A stretch of 50,917 bases of DNA from Bacteroidales bacterium (lineage in GTDB: Bacteria; Bacteroidota; Bacteroidia; Bacteroidales; UBA932): the NCBI GenBank assembly GCA_017429475.1, contig JAFROX010000014.1:1-50917 (forward strand), in the 5' to 3' direction. A program made the position numbers and the translations under genes. Under the pieces are notes generated by a model. The model made no database searches. It saw only the letters and a program-made list of their open reading frames with translations, and was not told where the DNA came from. The number at the start of each line of letters is the position of its first letter. The stretch's first letter is position 1. Shown piece after piece: positions 1 through 8,399 of the stretch.

Positions 1-31
1 CATCCTGAGCCAGGATCAAACTCTCCATTGT
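1..31 (-). rRNA. rrs: 16S ribosomal RNA, 5' end only
   Basis: Read on the minus strand, positions 31 to 1 give the universal start of bacterial 16S rRNA, including the AGAGTTTGATCCTGGCTCAG primer site at about 24 to 5. The rest of the gene lies beyond the left edge, so this is a partial feature. The exact 5' end at 31 is set by aligning with the E. coli 16S start and could be off by a few bases. The rRNA operon is transcribed leftward. Confidence 0.95.
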
Positions 32-191
32 ATAATCTTTTATAAATTTCAGTCCGACCCCGCTCTACTCTTCTCTAAAGAAATTCACGCTTGCTCTTTC
101 AATTGTTATGCTACAATTGCCTTGTACTTTAATAGTACTTAGTCTTCCATTATTTCAATCAACTTTTCCTACGCTTCTTCCGAAACGGGCT
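32..191 (-). other. rRNA operon leader region
   Basis: About 160 bases lie between the inferred rRNA transcription start (near 188) and the 16S 5' end. The stretch is AT-rich and has no coding potential. It holds a short inverted repeat (CAATTG at 100-105 and again at 114-119, eight bases apart) that could form a small stem in the precursor. I do not see a clear boxA on the transcribed strand. Confidence 0.55.
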
Positions 192-223
192 GCAAATATA
201 GCCCAATAATTTATTCTGACAAA
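192..223 (-). promoter_or_regulatory. rRNA operon promoter
   Basis: On the minus strand there is a TTTG -33 element (223-220), a 19-base spacer and a TATATTTG -7 element (200-193) followed by C. This matches the Bacteroidota primary-sigma consensus TTTG-N19-TAnnTTTG exactly. It sits about 160 bases upstream of the 16S start, inside an otherwise gene-free gap after pyrC. Confidence 0.8.
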
Positions 224-252
224 TTTTTTTTGCTGATTGTGGATAAAAAATC

Positions 253-1599
253 CTAACGGAATTCCAGGGGCCTTGCAGACCTCTCCCCTGTAAGCTTTCC
301 GTCACGCACCACAAAGCGTCCATTGGCTATCGTATGCACCACAGTGCCACTCAGCCGTTTCACCGGAGACCACCCGCAGCGGGATGCCGCAGCCGGCACT
401 GCACGACGCCTGCCTGTGTTAAAAACAACCAGGTCGGCATAGTATCCTTCCCTGATGAATCCGCGCCCGGCAATGTTGTAGAGACGCGCCGGAGCGTGCG
501 CCATACGCTCTACGACAAGAGGCAGGCTGAAGCTGCCGTGATCCGACAGATCGAGCATCATAGGAAGAGAATATTGTATCAACGGTATTCCCGAAGGAGA
601 CTGCAGATAGGGCTGGCGTTTCTCGTCAAGCAGATGCGGGGCGTGGTCGGTAGAGATATTGTCTATCACGCCTGATCTCACAGCAGTCCTCAGCGCAAGC
701 ATATCACGGTGGGCCTTGATTGCAGGATTGCACTTCACAAGCGGTCCGAGTTCGTCATATGCCGAATCGCAGAAGAAAAGATATTGCACGCAGGTCTCAG
801 CGGTGACGCGAGGGCTGCGGGCTTTGATCTCCTTGAGGATTGCAGCTTCCATTGCCGTTGAAACGTGCAGCACGTGCAGCCTTGTTCCATACTTTTCCGC
901 CAGGGATACAGCCTTGAGAGTAGCTTGGACACAGGCTTCCACCGACCTTATTTCGGGGTGGGCGGAGAACGGAATATTGTCTCCGCAACGTCCCTGAACC
1001 TTCTTCAGGTTTGCAGCAATTATAGCGTTGTCTTCGCAATGGACGGCGATCAGAGCCGGGCACTTCTCAAACAGTCTGGCCAGCGCCGAATCGTCGTCCA
1101 GCAGCAGGTTGCCGGTCGATGAACCCAGGAAGGCTTTCACTCCGCAAACTTTCGAGAAATCGCAGGACAGGACTTCCGACAGGTTGTCTGCAGTGGCTCC
1201 GATGTAGAACGAATAGTTTACCACGGAATCACGAGCCGCGATGTCGAACTTCCTGGCCAGGGCTCCCCTGCTTACTGCAGGAGGATTGTTGTTCGGCATA
1301 TCCATATACGAGGTGACACCGCCCAAAGCTGCCGCAGCGCTCTCGGTTGCTATGCAGGCCTTGTGTGTAGCGCCGGGCTCACGGAAATGGACGTGGGCGT
1401 CTATGACTCCAGGAGCCACATAGCTGCCCTTAATGTCGATGACGGAATCGCTCTGCGCAATGCATTCTTTCTCCCTTTCGACACCGGAAGGATCGTCATA
1501 GCGGCATATTGCAGAGATGCGCTCATCAACAATAAAGATGCCCGCAGGGAACAGGGCACCTTCATTGACTACAGTCGCATTCTTGAGGTAGAGTTTCAT
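253..1599 (-). CDS. pyrC: dihydroorotase (class I-like)
   Basis: Amidohydrolase-fold enzyme of pyrimidine synthesis that interconverts carbamoyl-aspartate and dihydroorotate in the cytoplasm. Visible metal-site features are DAHVHF (His69, His71), Lys155 in VKAFLG as the likely carboxylated lysine, His187 in AVHCED, His243/His246 in LHVLHVST, and the STDHAPH motif with Asp318. The length of 448 residues fits the family. The start ATG overlaps the stop of the upstream glycosyltransferase gene (ATGA), so the two are translationally coupled. Related allantoinases and dihydropyrimidinases share this fold, but the motif spacing and overall similarity favour dihydroorotase. The stop is about 30 bases from the rRNA promoter, with no terminator seen between them. 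Confidence 0.9.
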   Translation of the reverse strand: MKLYLKNATVVNEGALFPAGIFIVDERISAICRYDDPSGVEREKECIAQSDSVIDIKGSYVAPGVIDAHVHFREPGATHKACIATESAAAALGGVTSYMDMPNNNPPAVSRGALARKFDIAARDSVVNYSFYIGATADNLSEVLSCDFSKVCGVKAFLGSSTGNLLLDDDSALARLFEKCPALIAVHCEDNAIIAANLKKVQGRCGDNIPFSAHPEIRSVEACVQATLKAVSLAEKYGTRLHVLHVSTAMEAAILKEIKARSPRVTAETCVQYLFFCDSAYDELGPLVKCNPAIKAHRDMLALRTAVRSGVIDNISTDHAPHLLDEKRQPYLQSPSGIPLIQYSLPMMLDLSDHGSFSLPLVVERMAHAPARLYNIAGRGFIREGYYADLVVFNTGRRRAVPAAASRCGWSPVKRLSGTVVHTIANGRFVVRDGKLTGERSARPLEFR

Positions 1600-2330
1600 T
1601 GCTGGCGGGGTTTGATTTTCCTGAAACGGAGTTTGATCACTCCCCAGAACGCTTCGCCGAAGATACTGCTGCTCATCTTGGACACACCTTCAGTGCGGTC
1701 GACGAAAATGATGGGTACCTCCTTGATATTGAAGCCAAGCTTGTATGCGTTGTATTTCATCTCGATCTGGAAGCCGTAACCGCGCATACGTATTCGCTCG
1801 AAATCGATAGTCTCCAGAACTTTGCGGCGATAGCACTTGAATCCAGCCGTGCAGTCATACACCTTCATTCCAAGCACCTTGCGCACATATACCGAGGCAT
1901 AGTAGGACATTATCACACGACCGATGGGCCAGTTGATGACGCTGATGCCGTTGCAGTACCTCGAACCGATGGCGAGGTCAGCCCCTTCTTCGCTGCAGGC
2001 CCTGTATAGGCGCGGGAGGTCATCCGGGCTATGCGAGAAATCGGCATCCATCTCGAAAATGTAATCATAACCGTGACCGACAGACCAGTTGAAACCGGTT
2101 ATATAGGCTGTACCCAGGCCCTGCTTGCCGGCACGCTCGATGATGAATATCCTTTCGGGAAATTCGGACATCAGTTTTTTCACCACGTCGGCAGTACCGT
2201 CAGGAGAGCCATCATCTATAATCAGTACGTGGAAACCGTCCTCAAGGCTCATCACCTTGCGGAGCATCTTTTCGATATTCTCGATCTCGTTGTAGGTCGG
2301 GATTATAATAACTTTCTTGTCGGCGCTCAT
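1596..2330 (-). CDS. polyprenol monophosphomannose synthase-like glycosyltransferase (GT2)
   Basis: Family 2 glycosyltransferase resembling Dpm1, which transfers a sugar, usually mannose, from a nucleotide sugar to a polyprenyl phosphate at the inner face of the membrane. The N-terminal nucleotide-sugar fold is clear: VIIIPTYNE near residues 7-15, IDDGSPDGT with Asp39/Asp40, and the metal-binding DAD at 95-97. The 244-residue protein is a single domain without the C-terminal membrane segments seen in some relatives. It overlaps pyrC by 4 bases and sits 33 bases downstream of tex. The actual sugar donor cannot be told from sequence alone. Confidence 0.85.
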   Translation of the reverse strand: MSADKKVIIIPTYNEIENIEKMLRKVMSLEDGFHVLIIDDGSPDGTADVVKKLMSEFPERIFIIERAGKQGLGTAYITGFNWSVGHGYDYIFEMDADFSHSPDDLPRLYRACSEEGADLAIGSRYCNGISVINWPIGRVIMSYYASVYVRKVLGMKVYDCTAGFKCYRRKVLETIDFERIRMRGYGFQIEMKYNAYKLGFNIKEVPIIFVDRTEGVSKMSSSIFGEAFWGVIKLRFRKIKPRQQ

Positions 2331-2363
2331 TGTTCTGGATGGTTAGGGAAGGATAAAGATAAC

Positions 2364-4514
2364 TTATTTTCCCTCAATAACCAAACTCAAACTGATGCGC
2401 TGACGGTTAAGGTCCACGCCTTCGACCTTGACGTGAATGTGCTGATGAATCTTGAGAACCTCCGACGGGCTGCCGATACGACGGTCGGACATCTTCGAGA
2501 CGTGAATCAGTCCGTTCTGCTTGATACCGAGGTCGACGAACGCCCCGAAATCGGTGATATTCGTCACGATTGCAGGCAGTTCCATTCCTACGCGCAAATC
2601 CTCGATGGTCTTTATCTCCTCGGAGAATTCAAAAACCTTGATGATCTTGCGGGGATCGCGTCCGGGCTTTGAAAGCTCCTTCACGATGTCGTTCAGGGTC
2701 AACAGGCCCACCACGTCAGAAACATATCTGTTGACGTCGATCTTCGAGCACAGCTGCTCGTTGGAAATCAACTGGGACACCTCAACGCCCATATCACTTG
2801 CTATCTGCTCCACCAGGCCGTACCTTTCGGGATGCACTGCTGAGTTGTCCAGGGGATTGGCCGCACCGGTGATCCTGAGGAATCCGGCGCACTGTTCGAA
2901 CGCCTTGTCGCCAAGCCTGCGGACCTTCAGCAGATCCTGCCTTGAAAGGAAGGCTCCGTTCTCGCTGCGGTAATCCACTATGTTCTGGGCCAGCGCCGGG
3001 CCTATGCCTGACACATAACTGAGAAGATGCTTGCTGGCAGTATTGAGATTGACCCCGACGCTGTTCACGCAACTCTCCACGGTATTGTCGAGTGTTTCCT
3101 TCAGCAGAGTCTGGTTGACGTCGTGCTGGTACTGCCCTACCCCAATCGACTTGGGATCGATCTTGACCAGTTCGGCCAGAGGGTCCATAAGCCTTCGGCC
3201 GATGGACACTGCGCCGCGGACGGTGACGTCATATTCGGGGAATTCTTCGCGAGCTACGTCGGAAGCGGAGTAGACAGAGGCCCCGTCTTCAGACACTGAA
3301 TATACCCTTACGCCTTCCGGCAGCGCTATCTTCTTTATGAAATATTCAGTCTCACGGCCAGCCGTGCCGTTGCCTATGGCTATCACTTCTATCTTGTAGG
3401 ACTCCACCATATGCGATATCTTCTTCATCGCCAGAGTCTTCTCATTCATCGGAGGATGCGGGTATATCGTGTCGTTGTGCAACAGATTGCCTTCGGCATC
3501 CAGGCATACAACCTTGCAGCCTGTGCGGAAACCCGGATCGATGGCCAAAGTGCGTTTCTGTCCCACCGGAGGGGCCAGCAACAGCTGACGAAGGTTCTCG
3601 CCGAACACCTTGATCGACTCTATGTCAGCCTTCTCCTTTGCAATAGCAAGCACTTCATTCTCAATGGAGGGGTGCAGCAGCCTCCGGTAGGCATCACTGA
3701 TGGTGTCGGAGAGAAAACGGCGGAGCTGTGACGAAGGTTTTCGCTTTCCCTTAAGGGCGCAGCGCTCCATCCTTTCGAATGCATAATCCTCATTGACGTC
3801 GATCTTCACCGAAAGCACTTCCTCCCCAGCACCGCGAAGGATTGCGAGAAGCCTGTGGGGCGGTATCTTGTCGACTCTTTGTGAGAAGTTGGAGTAGGTG
3901 TGGTATTTCTCGCTTTTCTCGTCGTCCTCCTTGCCCTTGGCGACTCTCGACACGATGGTACCCCACTTGCAGTAAAGGTCCCTGAGCTCTCCGCGGACCG
4001 CAGTGTCCTCGCTCAGCCACTCGGCTATGATGTCGGAAGCGCCTGCAAGGGCATCGTCCTTGGTGGGGACTGCGTCGTTGCAGAAAGGAGCCGCAGCAGA
4101 ATATATGTCGTCCGCCTGCACGCCGTACAGCTTGACAGCCAGGGGTTCGAGTCCCTTTTCCTTGGCGATGGAGGCACGTGTGCGTCTTTTGGGCTTGTAG
4201 GGCAGATAAATATCCTCCAGTACCCTTGCATCAACTGCAGCCTCGATTTCAGCGGCCAGTTCGTCTGTCATCTTGCCTTGCTGGCTGATGCTTTTGACGA
4301 TGGCCTGCTTGCGCTTGTCAAGGTCGGTGAGATAAAGGTAATAATGCTTGATCTGAGCCACATAGGTCTCGTCGATGCCGCCGGTGCGCTCCTTGCGGTA
4401 GCGGCTTATGAAAGGAATGGTAGCCCCCTCTTCCAGGAGATCCACGCAGTTCTCCACCTGCCAGGCGGCAAGATGAAGCCTCTCCGCTATGTATTTGATA
4501 TATGCGTCAGTCAT
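2364..4514 (-). CDS. tex: Tex-family RNA-binding transcription accessory protein
   Basis: A 716-residue cytoplasmic protein with the full Tex layout: an N-terminal helical Tex domain (GATIPFISRYRKE near residue 30), a YqgF/RNase H-like domain (RTLAIDPGFRTG near 320), helix-hairpin-helix repeats (LSYVSGIGPALAQNI near 505) and a C-terminal S1 domain (about 640-712, with TDFGAFVDLGIKQNGLIHVS). The family binds nucleic acid and contacts the transcription machinery; its precise role is unsettled. The start overlaps the end of the ClC gene by 8 bases, pointing to one transcript. Confidence 0.93.
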   Translation of the reverse strand: MTDAYIKYIAERLHLAAWQVENCVDLLEEGATIPFISRYRKERTGGIDETYVAQIKHYYLYLTDLDKRKQAIVKSISQQGKMTDELAAEIEAAVDARVLEDIYLPYKPKRRTRASIAKEKGLEPLAVKLYGVQADDIYSAAAPFCNDAVPTKDDALAGASDIIAEWLSEDTAVRGELRDLYCKWGTIVSRVAKGKEDDEKSEKYHTYSNFSQRVDKIPPHRLLAILRGAGEEVLSVKIDVNEDYAFERMERCALKGKRKPSSQLRRFLSDTISDAYRRLLHPSIENEVLAIAKEKADIESIKVFGENLRQLLLAPPVGQKRTLAIDPGFRTGCKVVCLDAEGNLLHNDTIYPHPPMNEKTLAMKKISHMVESYKIEVIAIGNGTAGRETEYFIKKIALPEGVRVYSVSEDGASVYSASDVAREEFPEYDVTVRGAVSIGRRLMDPLAELVKIDPKSIGVGQYQHDVNQTLLKETLDNTVESCVNSVGVNLNTASKHLLSYVSGIGPALAQNIVDYRSENGAFLSRQDLLKVRRLGDKAFEQCAGFLRITGAANPLDNSAVHPERYGLVEQIASDMGVEVSQLISNEQLCSKIDVNRYVSDVVGLLTLNDIVKELSKPGRDPRKIIKVFEFSEEIKTIEDLRVGMELPAIVTNITDFGAFVDLGIKQNGLIHVSKMSDRRIGSPSEVLKIHQHIHVKVEGVDLNRQRISLSLVIEGK

Positions 4515-6294
4515 GGGAAACTTGTTGGAGTTGCTCTCTGTATGATGAGAATATCTTCGACTTCGACACGAAGCCTAGATACAGTCCGTTCTTGTCAAGC
4601 ACAGGCAGGTTCCACGCTCCCGTCGTTTCGAACTTGTCCATCACTGTTTCCATACGGTCCGTCACAATCACCGAATCGCTCTCTTTCAGCAGGTCGAAGA
4701 TGAACAGCTTGTCGTACATCTCGGGACGGAACATATACTGCCTGACGTCATCCAAATAGACGATTCCGAGGAAGTGGTTCTTGTCATCCACAACCGGGAA
4801 TATGTTCCTGTGGGAACGGGCTATCACGTCGGTAAGCTGTCCCAGGGTTCGGTCCACCCGGACAGGCACGAAGTCGGTCTCTATGAAATCCGAAAGCTTG
4901 AGCAGCGTGAGCACCGCCCTGTCGCTGTCGTGCGTGAGCAGTTCTCCCGAAGCCGCGATACGCTTGGTATAGATCGAATACTGCTCTGTTGTCCTGATGG
5001 TGGCGTATGAGATGGCCGAGGTTATGATCAGGGGGAACAGAAGGGCATAGCCGCCTGTGATTTCCGCGATGAGGAATATTGCCGTCAGAGGGGCCTGCAT
5101 AACACCTGCCATCAGACCGGCCATTCCCACCAGCACGAAGTTTTCCTCGGGCAGGGACACCGGACCCAGCATATTCAGAAGCCTGGCAAGGACGAAGCCT
5201 GCGAAGGCGCCTGTAATCAGCGTCGGACCGAAGGTTCCTCCTACTCCGCCTCCTGCATTTGTAAATGCCGTCGCAAGCACCTTGAGCAAAGTCACGGCGG
5301 CAAAGAATATCACGATCGCCCATTCGTTGTCAGGCGAGATCAGGCTTGCGATGAAACCGCCCTCCAGAGCCACGAGCGCGTTCTTGTTGAGCATAGAACT
5401 GAGGGACAGGTAACCTTCGCCGAACAGCGGAGGGAACATAAAGATCAGCACTCCCAGCGACGCCGCGCATATCGCCCAGCGGGCGAAGGGTTTCTGCACC
5501 TTGCGCAGCAGGTCCTCAGCCTTCAGCGTAGTACGCAGGAAATACAGGGATATAAGGCCGCAGAACACACCGAGTACGATATAATAGGGAATGTTGCTCA
5601 TTGCGAACTGCTCCACTGAATTGGAGAATGTCACCATATCGCCCAGCACGAAATACGAAACCATCGTGGCCGTCACCGACGACAGCAGCAGAGGCAGCAC
5701 GGACGACATCGAGAGGTTGAACAGCAGGATCTCGAAAGTGAACAGGATGCCTGCCATCGGAGCCTTGAAGATACCGGCCACGGCACCTGCGGCACCGCAG
5801 CCCAGAAGTATGGTGATGTTCTTGTACGACAGGCGGAAAGCCCTCGCCACGTTGGAGCCTATCGCAGCACCCGTATAGACGATCGGGGCCTCTGCTCCTA
5901 CCGAACCTCCGAAACCGATGGTCAGGGAACTAGCCGCAATGGAAGACCACATATTATGGGGACGGATGTGGCTCTCGTTCTTGGAGATGGCAAGAAGCAC
6001 CTTGGTGACTCCGTGGCCGATCTTGTCTTTCACCACATATTTGACCAGCAGCATCGAGAGCAGCATACCGACGCCCGGCATCACTATATACATCCACCAG
6101 TGCTCGCCGAAGGTCTGGCCCCCGAACAGGAGGTTCTGGAACAGTTCTATAAGTTTCTTCAGGACAACGGCGGCAAGACCGCTGCCAAGTCCGACCAATA
6201 CAGAGAGTAACAAAAGCAAATTGCGCTCAGATATTTTGTTTCTGAGCGCACTTGCCAATCGTAAGATTATGTTTCTGCTATTCGTCAATGTCAT
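4507..6294 (-). CDS. ClC-family chloride channel/antiporter with CBS domains
   Basis: Integral membrane anion transporter with about ten hydrophobic segments. The conserved selectivity regions are visible: GSVGAEAPIV, whose Glu corresponds to the gating glutamate of ClC exchangers, and GGGVGGTFGPTLITG. Two CBS motifs, probably nucleotide-sensing, follow in the last 130 residues. I chose the ATG at 6294 because it leaves about 20 residues before the first helix, as in relatives. An in-frame ATG at 6324 would lengthen the overlap with the upstream gene to 47 bases. The 3' end overlaps tex by 8 bases. Confidence 0.88.
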   Translation of the reverse strand: MTLTNSRNIILRLASALRNKISERNLLLLLSVLVGLGSGLAAVVLKKLIELFQNLLFGGQTFGEHWWMYIVMPGVGMLLSMLLVKYVVKDKIGHGVTKVLLAISKNESHIRPHNMWSSIAASSLTIGFGGSVGAEAPIVYTGAAIGSNVARAFRLSYKNITILLGCGAAGAVAGIFKAPMAGILFTFEILLFNLSMSSVLPLLLSSVTATMVSYFVLGDMVTFSNSVEQFAMSNIPYYIVLGVFCGLISLYFLRTTLKAEDLLRKVQKPFARWAICAASLGVLIFMFPPLFGEGYLSLSSMLNKNALVALEGGFIASLISPDNEWAIVIFFAAVTLLKVLATAFTNAGGGVGGTFGPTLITGAFAGFVLARLLNMLGPVSLPEENFVLVGMAGLMAGVMQAPLTAIFLIAEITGGYALLFPLIITSAISYATIRTTEQYSIYTKRIAASGELLTHDSDRAVLTLLKLSDFIETDFVPVRVDRTLGQLTDVIARSHRNIFPVVDDKNHFLGIVYLDDVRQYMFRPEMYDKLFIFDLLKESDSVIVTDRMETVMDKFETTGAWNLPVLDKNGLYLGFVSKSKIFSSYREQLQQVSHD

Positions 6295-6631
6295 CTTCAG
6301 GCGCTTCTCCGAAATCGCCTTCATTCTCAGGAAATCCTTCGTTCTCCCCTTCTCCCACTACTGCATCGTCGTCATCGTCCTTGAAGAGGTCCTTCTCTGC
6401 ATCTTCGTAATCGTCCATATGGACTTTTACCTTGACCAGATAGATGGCGTCGGGGATCTCGACAGTCACTGCATAGAAAGAAGTACCGTCCGGCTTGTCG
6501 ATCTTCACAAGGTCGCCAAGATAGTCGGCATAGCCGTGAGGATATTTCTCTTCGAAAGCCTCACGCAGTTCATCAGACATGTTTTCGTAGCTGATGACAG
6601 CTCTTCTCTTATCAGGATATTTTATTGCCAT
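6278..6631 (-). CDS. small acidic conserved hypothetical protein
   Basis: A 117-residue protein of unknown function. The N-terminal half (MAIKYPDKRR, then an alternating segment with YLGDLVKIDKPDGTSFYAV) looks like a folded small domain. The last 40 residues are strongly acidic with runs of Asp and Glu, resembling a flexible tail. I chose the ATG at 6631 rather than the one at 6655, because a -7-like TATAATTG (6660-6653) covers the upstream ATG and would place the transcript start below it. GGAAAA lies just before the chosen start. The end overlaps the ClC gene by 17 bases. Confidence 0.65.
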   Translation of the reverse strand: MAIKYPDKRRAVISYENMSDELREAFEEKYPHGYADYLGDLVKIDKPDGTSFYAVTVEIPDAIYLVKVKVHMDDYEDAEKDLFKDDDDDAVVGEGENEGFPENEGDFGEAPEDDIDE

Positions 6632-6693
6632 TTTTCCTTTCGTTTTACCTCGCAATTATAGGCATTTTTTTCAAATACAACCTATGTTTGGAT

Positions 6694-8397
6694 TTATTTG
6701 TTGAAAAAAAATGATTTTTGACGTTTCTTGCGTTCAAGGTTGCGCTCCACGAAAAGCGGCCTGAGCGTTTTAGGGTCCAGCCCCGTGTAATACATAACTG
6801 ATGCCACAGTCATCGGAGTGGGCGTAAAATCCTGCACCTGCTCCATATAAAGGCCTTTCAGATACTTGTTTTTGGACAGGGCGTCCATATCCCTCATCGA
6901 ACAGCCAGGGTGGCCGCTGATGAAGTACGGCACAAGCTGGTATTTCAACCCGTGGCGACGCGTGATCTCGTCGAACTTGCCGCGGAGCACCTCGAACAGC
7001 CGGAACGAAGGCTTGCCCATAACGGCCAGCACATTGTCCTGGGTATGTTCGGGAGCCACCTTCAGCCTGCCGCTGGTATGCCTGGTGATCAAGGCCTCAA
7101 GATATGGCTGGGAAGTTTCGTCAAGATAGCCGTTCTCGTCGAGGAAAAGGTCGTAGCGTATGCCGCTGCCGATATATGCGTGGCGTATGCCTTTGACGGC
7201 AAGCACCTTGTCGTAGAGTTCCAGAAGGTCCTTGTGTGAATGGTCGAGGTTGCGGCACATCCTGGGGAAAAGGCAGCTCTGGCGGGTGCATTTGTCGCAG
7301 AGGGCCTTGTTCTTTCCGCCCATACGGTACATATTGGCCGTGGGGGCTCCGAGGTCCGAAATGTTTCCGGCAAAATCAGGAAGGTCCTTCAGCCTGCCGG
7401 CTTCTTTCACTATGGACTCTTCGGAACGGGACTGTATGAATTTGCCCTGGTGGGCGGCTATCGTGCAGAAGTTGCATCCTCCGAAACAACCGCGGTGGGT
7501 GGTTATGGAGAACTTTATCATATCGTAGGCCGGAATCCGCTTGCCCTTGTAGCGGGGATGCGGCAGCTTGGTGAAAGGCAGGCTGTACACGGCATCCAGC
7601 TCCTCCGTGGTCATAGGAGGATACGGCGGGTTGATGCACACGAAAGACTTTCCTGTCTGCTCGACGAGCATCATAGCGTGCATTGAATTCGCTTCCCTCT
7701 CGATGATGTTGAAGTTCTGCGCGAAAGCTATCTTGTTGCGCTTGCAGTCCTCGAAGGAATGCAGGTCGAAATAGTCGGTATCGGGAGGCGTGTCTGTCAG
7801 ATAGCCGATCTGTGGTATCTGCCTTATCTGCTCCAGTGTCTTACCTTCGGCAAAGGCATCGGTAAGAGCCGTCATCGGCCTCTCTCCCATTCCATATACC
7901 AGATAGTCAGCTCCCGATTCCACGAGGACCGAGGGTTTGAGGCAGTCCTGCCAGTAGTCATAATGGGTCAGTCTGCGGAGCGACGCCTCGATGCCGCCGA
8001 TAACCACCGGCACGTCGGGATAGAGCTTCTTGAGGATCTGGGTATATACCGTCACTGCATAGTCGGGACGGTAACCGGCACGGCCTTCGGGCGTATATGC
8101 ATCGTTGCTGCGAAGACGCTTCGAAGCCGTGTAATGGTTGACCATCGAATCCATATTGCCGGAATTGACGGCAAAGAATAGCCGCGGCACGCCCATCTTC
8201 TTGAAATCGCGCAGATCGTCCCTCCAGTTGGGCTGGGGAACGACCGCAACCTTGTAGCCACGGGCTTCCAGCGCCCTGGTCACCACCGCCGTACCGAAAG
8301 ATGGATGGTCAATGAACGCATCTCCGGTGAACAGAACCACATCGGCTGCATCCCAGCCAAGGGCATCCATTTCTTTTCTGGTGGTGGGCGCTATCAT
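6694..8397 (-). CDS. ygiQ: YgiQ-family radical SAM protein
   Basis: A 567-residue member of the UPF0313/YgiQ family. The radical SAM cluster motif CxxxCxxC is present as Cys304, Cys308 and Cys311 in HRGCFGGCNFC. The N-terminal region (ADVVLFTGDAFIDHPSFG) and the segment VVIGGIEASLRRLTHYDYW are family hallmarks and look like a cobalamin-binding-type Rossmann region. The reaction catalysed is not established. The C-terminus ends in a basic tail. Its stop lies 38 bases before the -7 element of the acidic protein gene, and its start is 2 bases from the argS stop, so argS and ygiQ are probably cotranscribed. Confidence 0.9.
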   Translation of the reverse strand: MIAPTTRKEMDALGWDAADVVLFTGDAFIDHPSFGTAVVTRALEARGYKVAVVPQPNWRDDLRDFKKMGVPRLFFAVNSGNMDSMVNHYTASKRLRSNDAYTPEGRAGYRPDYAVTVYTQILKKLYPDVPVVIGGIEASLRRLTHYDYWQDCLKPSVLVESGADYLVYGMGERPMTALTDAFAEGKTLEQIRQIPQIGYLTDTPPDTDYFDLHSFEDCKRNKIAFAQNFNIIEREANSMHAMMLVEQTGKSFVCINPPYPPMTTEELDAVYSLPFTKLPHPRYKGKRIPAYDMIKFSITTHRGCFGGCNFCTIAAHQGKFIQSRSEESIVKEAGRLKDLPDFAGNISDLGAPTANMYRMGGKNKALCDKCTRQSCLFPRMCRNLDHSHKDLLELYDKVLAVKGIRHAYIGSGIRYDLFLDENGYLDETSQPYLEALITRHTSGRLKVAPEHTQDNVLAVMGKPSFRLFEVLRGKFDEITRRHGLKYQLVPYFISGHPGCSMRDMDALSKNKYLKGLYMEQVQDFTPTPMTVASVMYYTGLDPKTLRPLFVERNLERKKRQKSFFFNK

Positions 8398-8399
8398 AA

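Noticed and set aside
92-99. TGCTCTTT resembling boxA of rRNA leaders
   Set aside because: It is on the plus strand, while the rRNA operon is transcribed from the minus strand.
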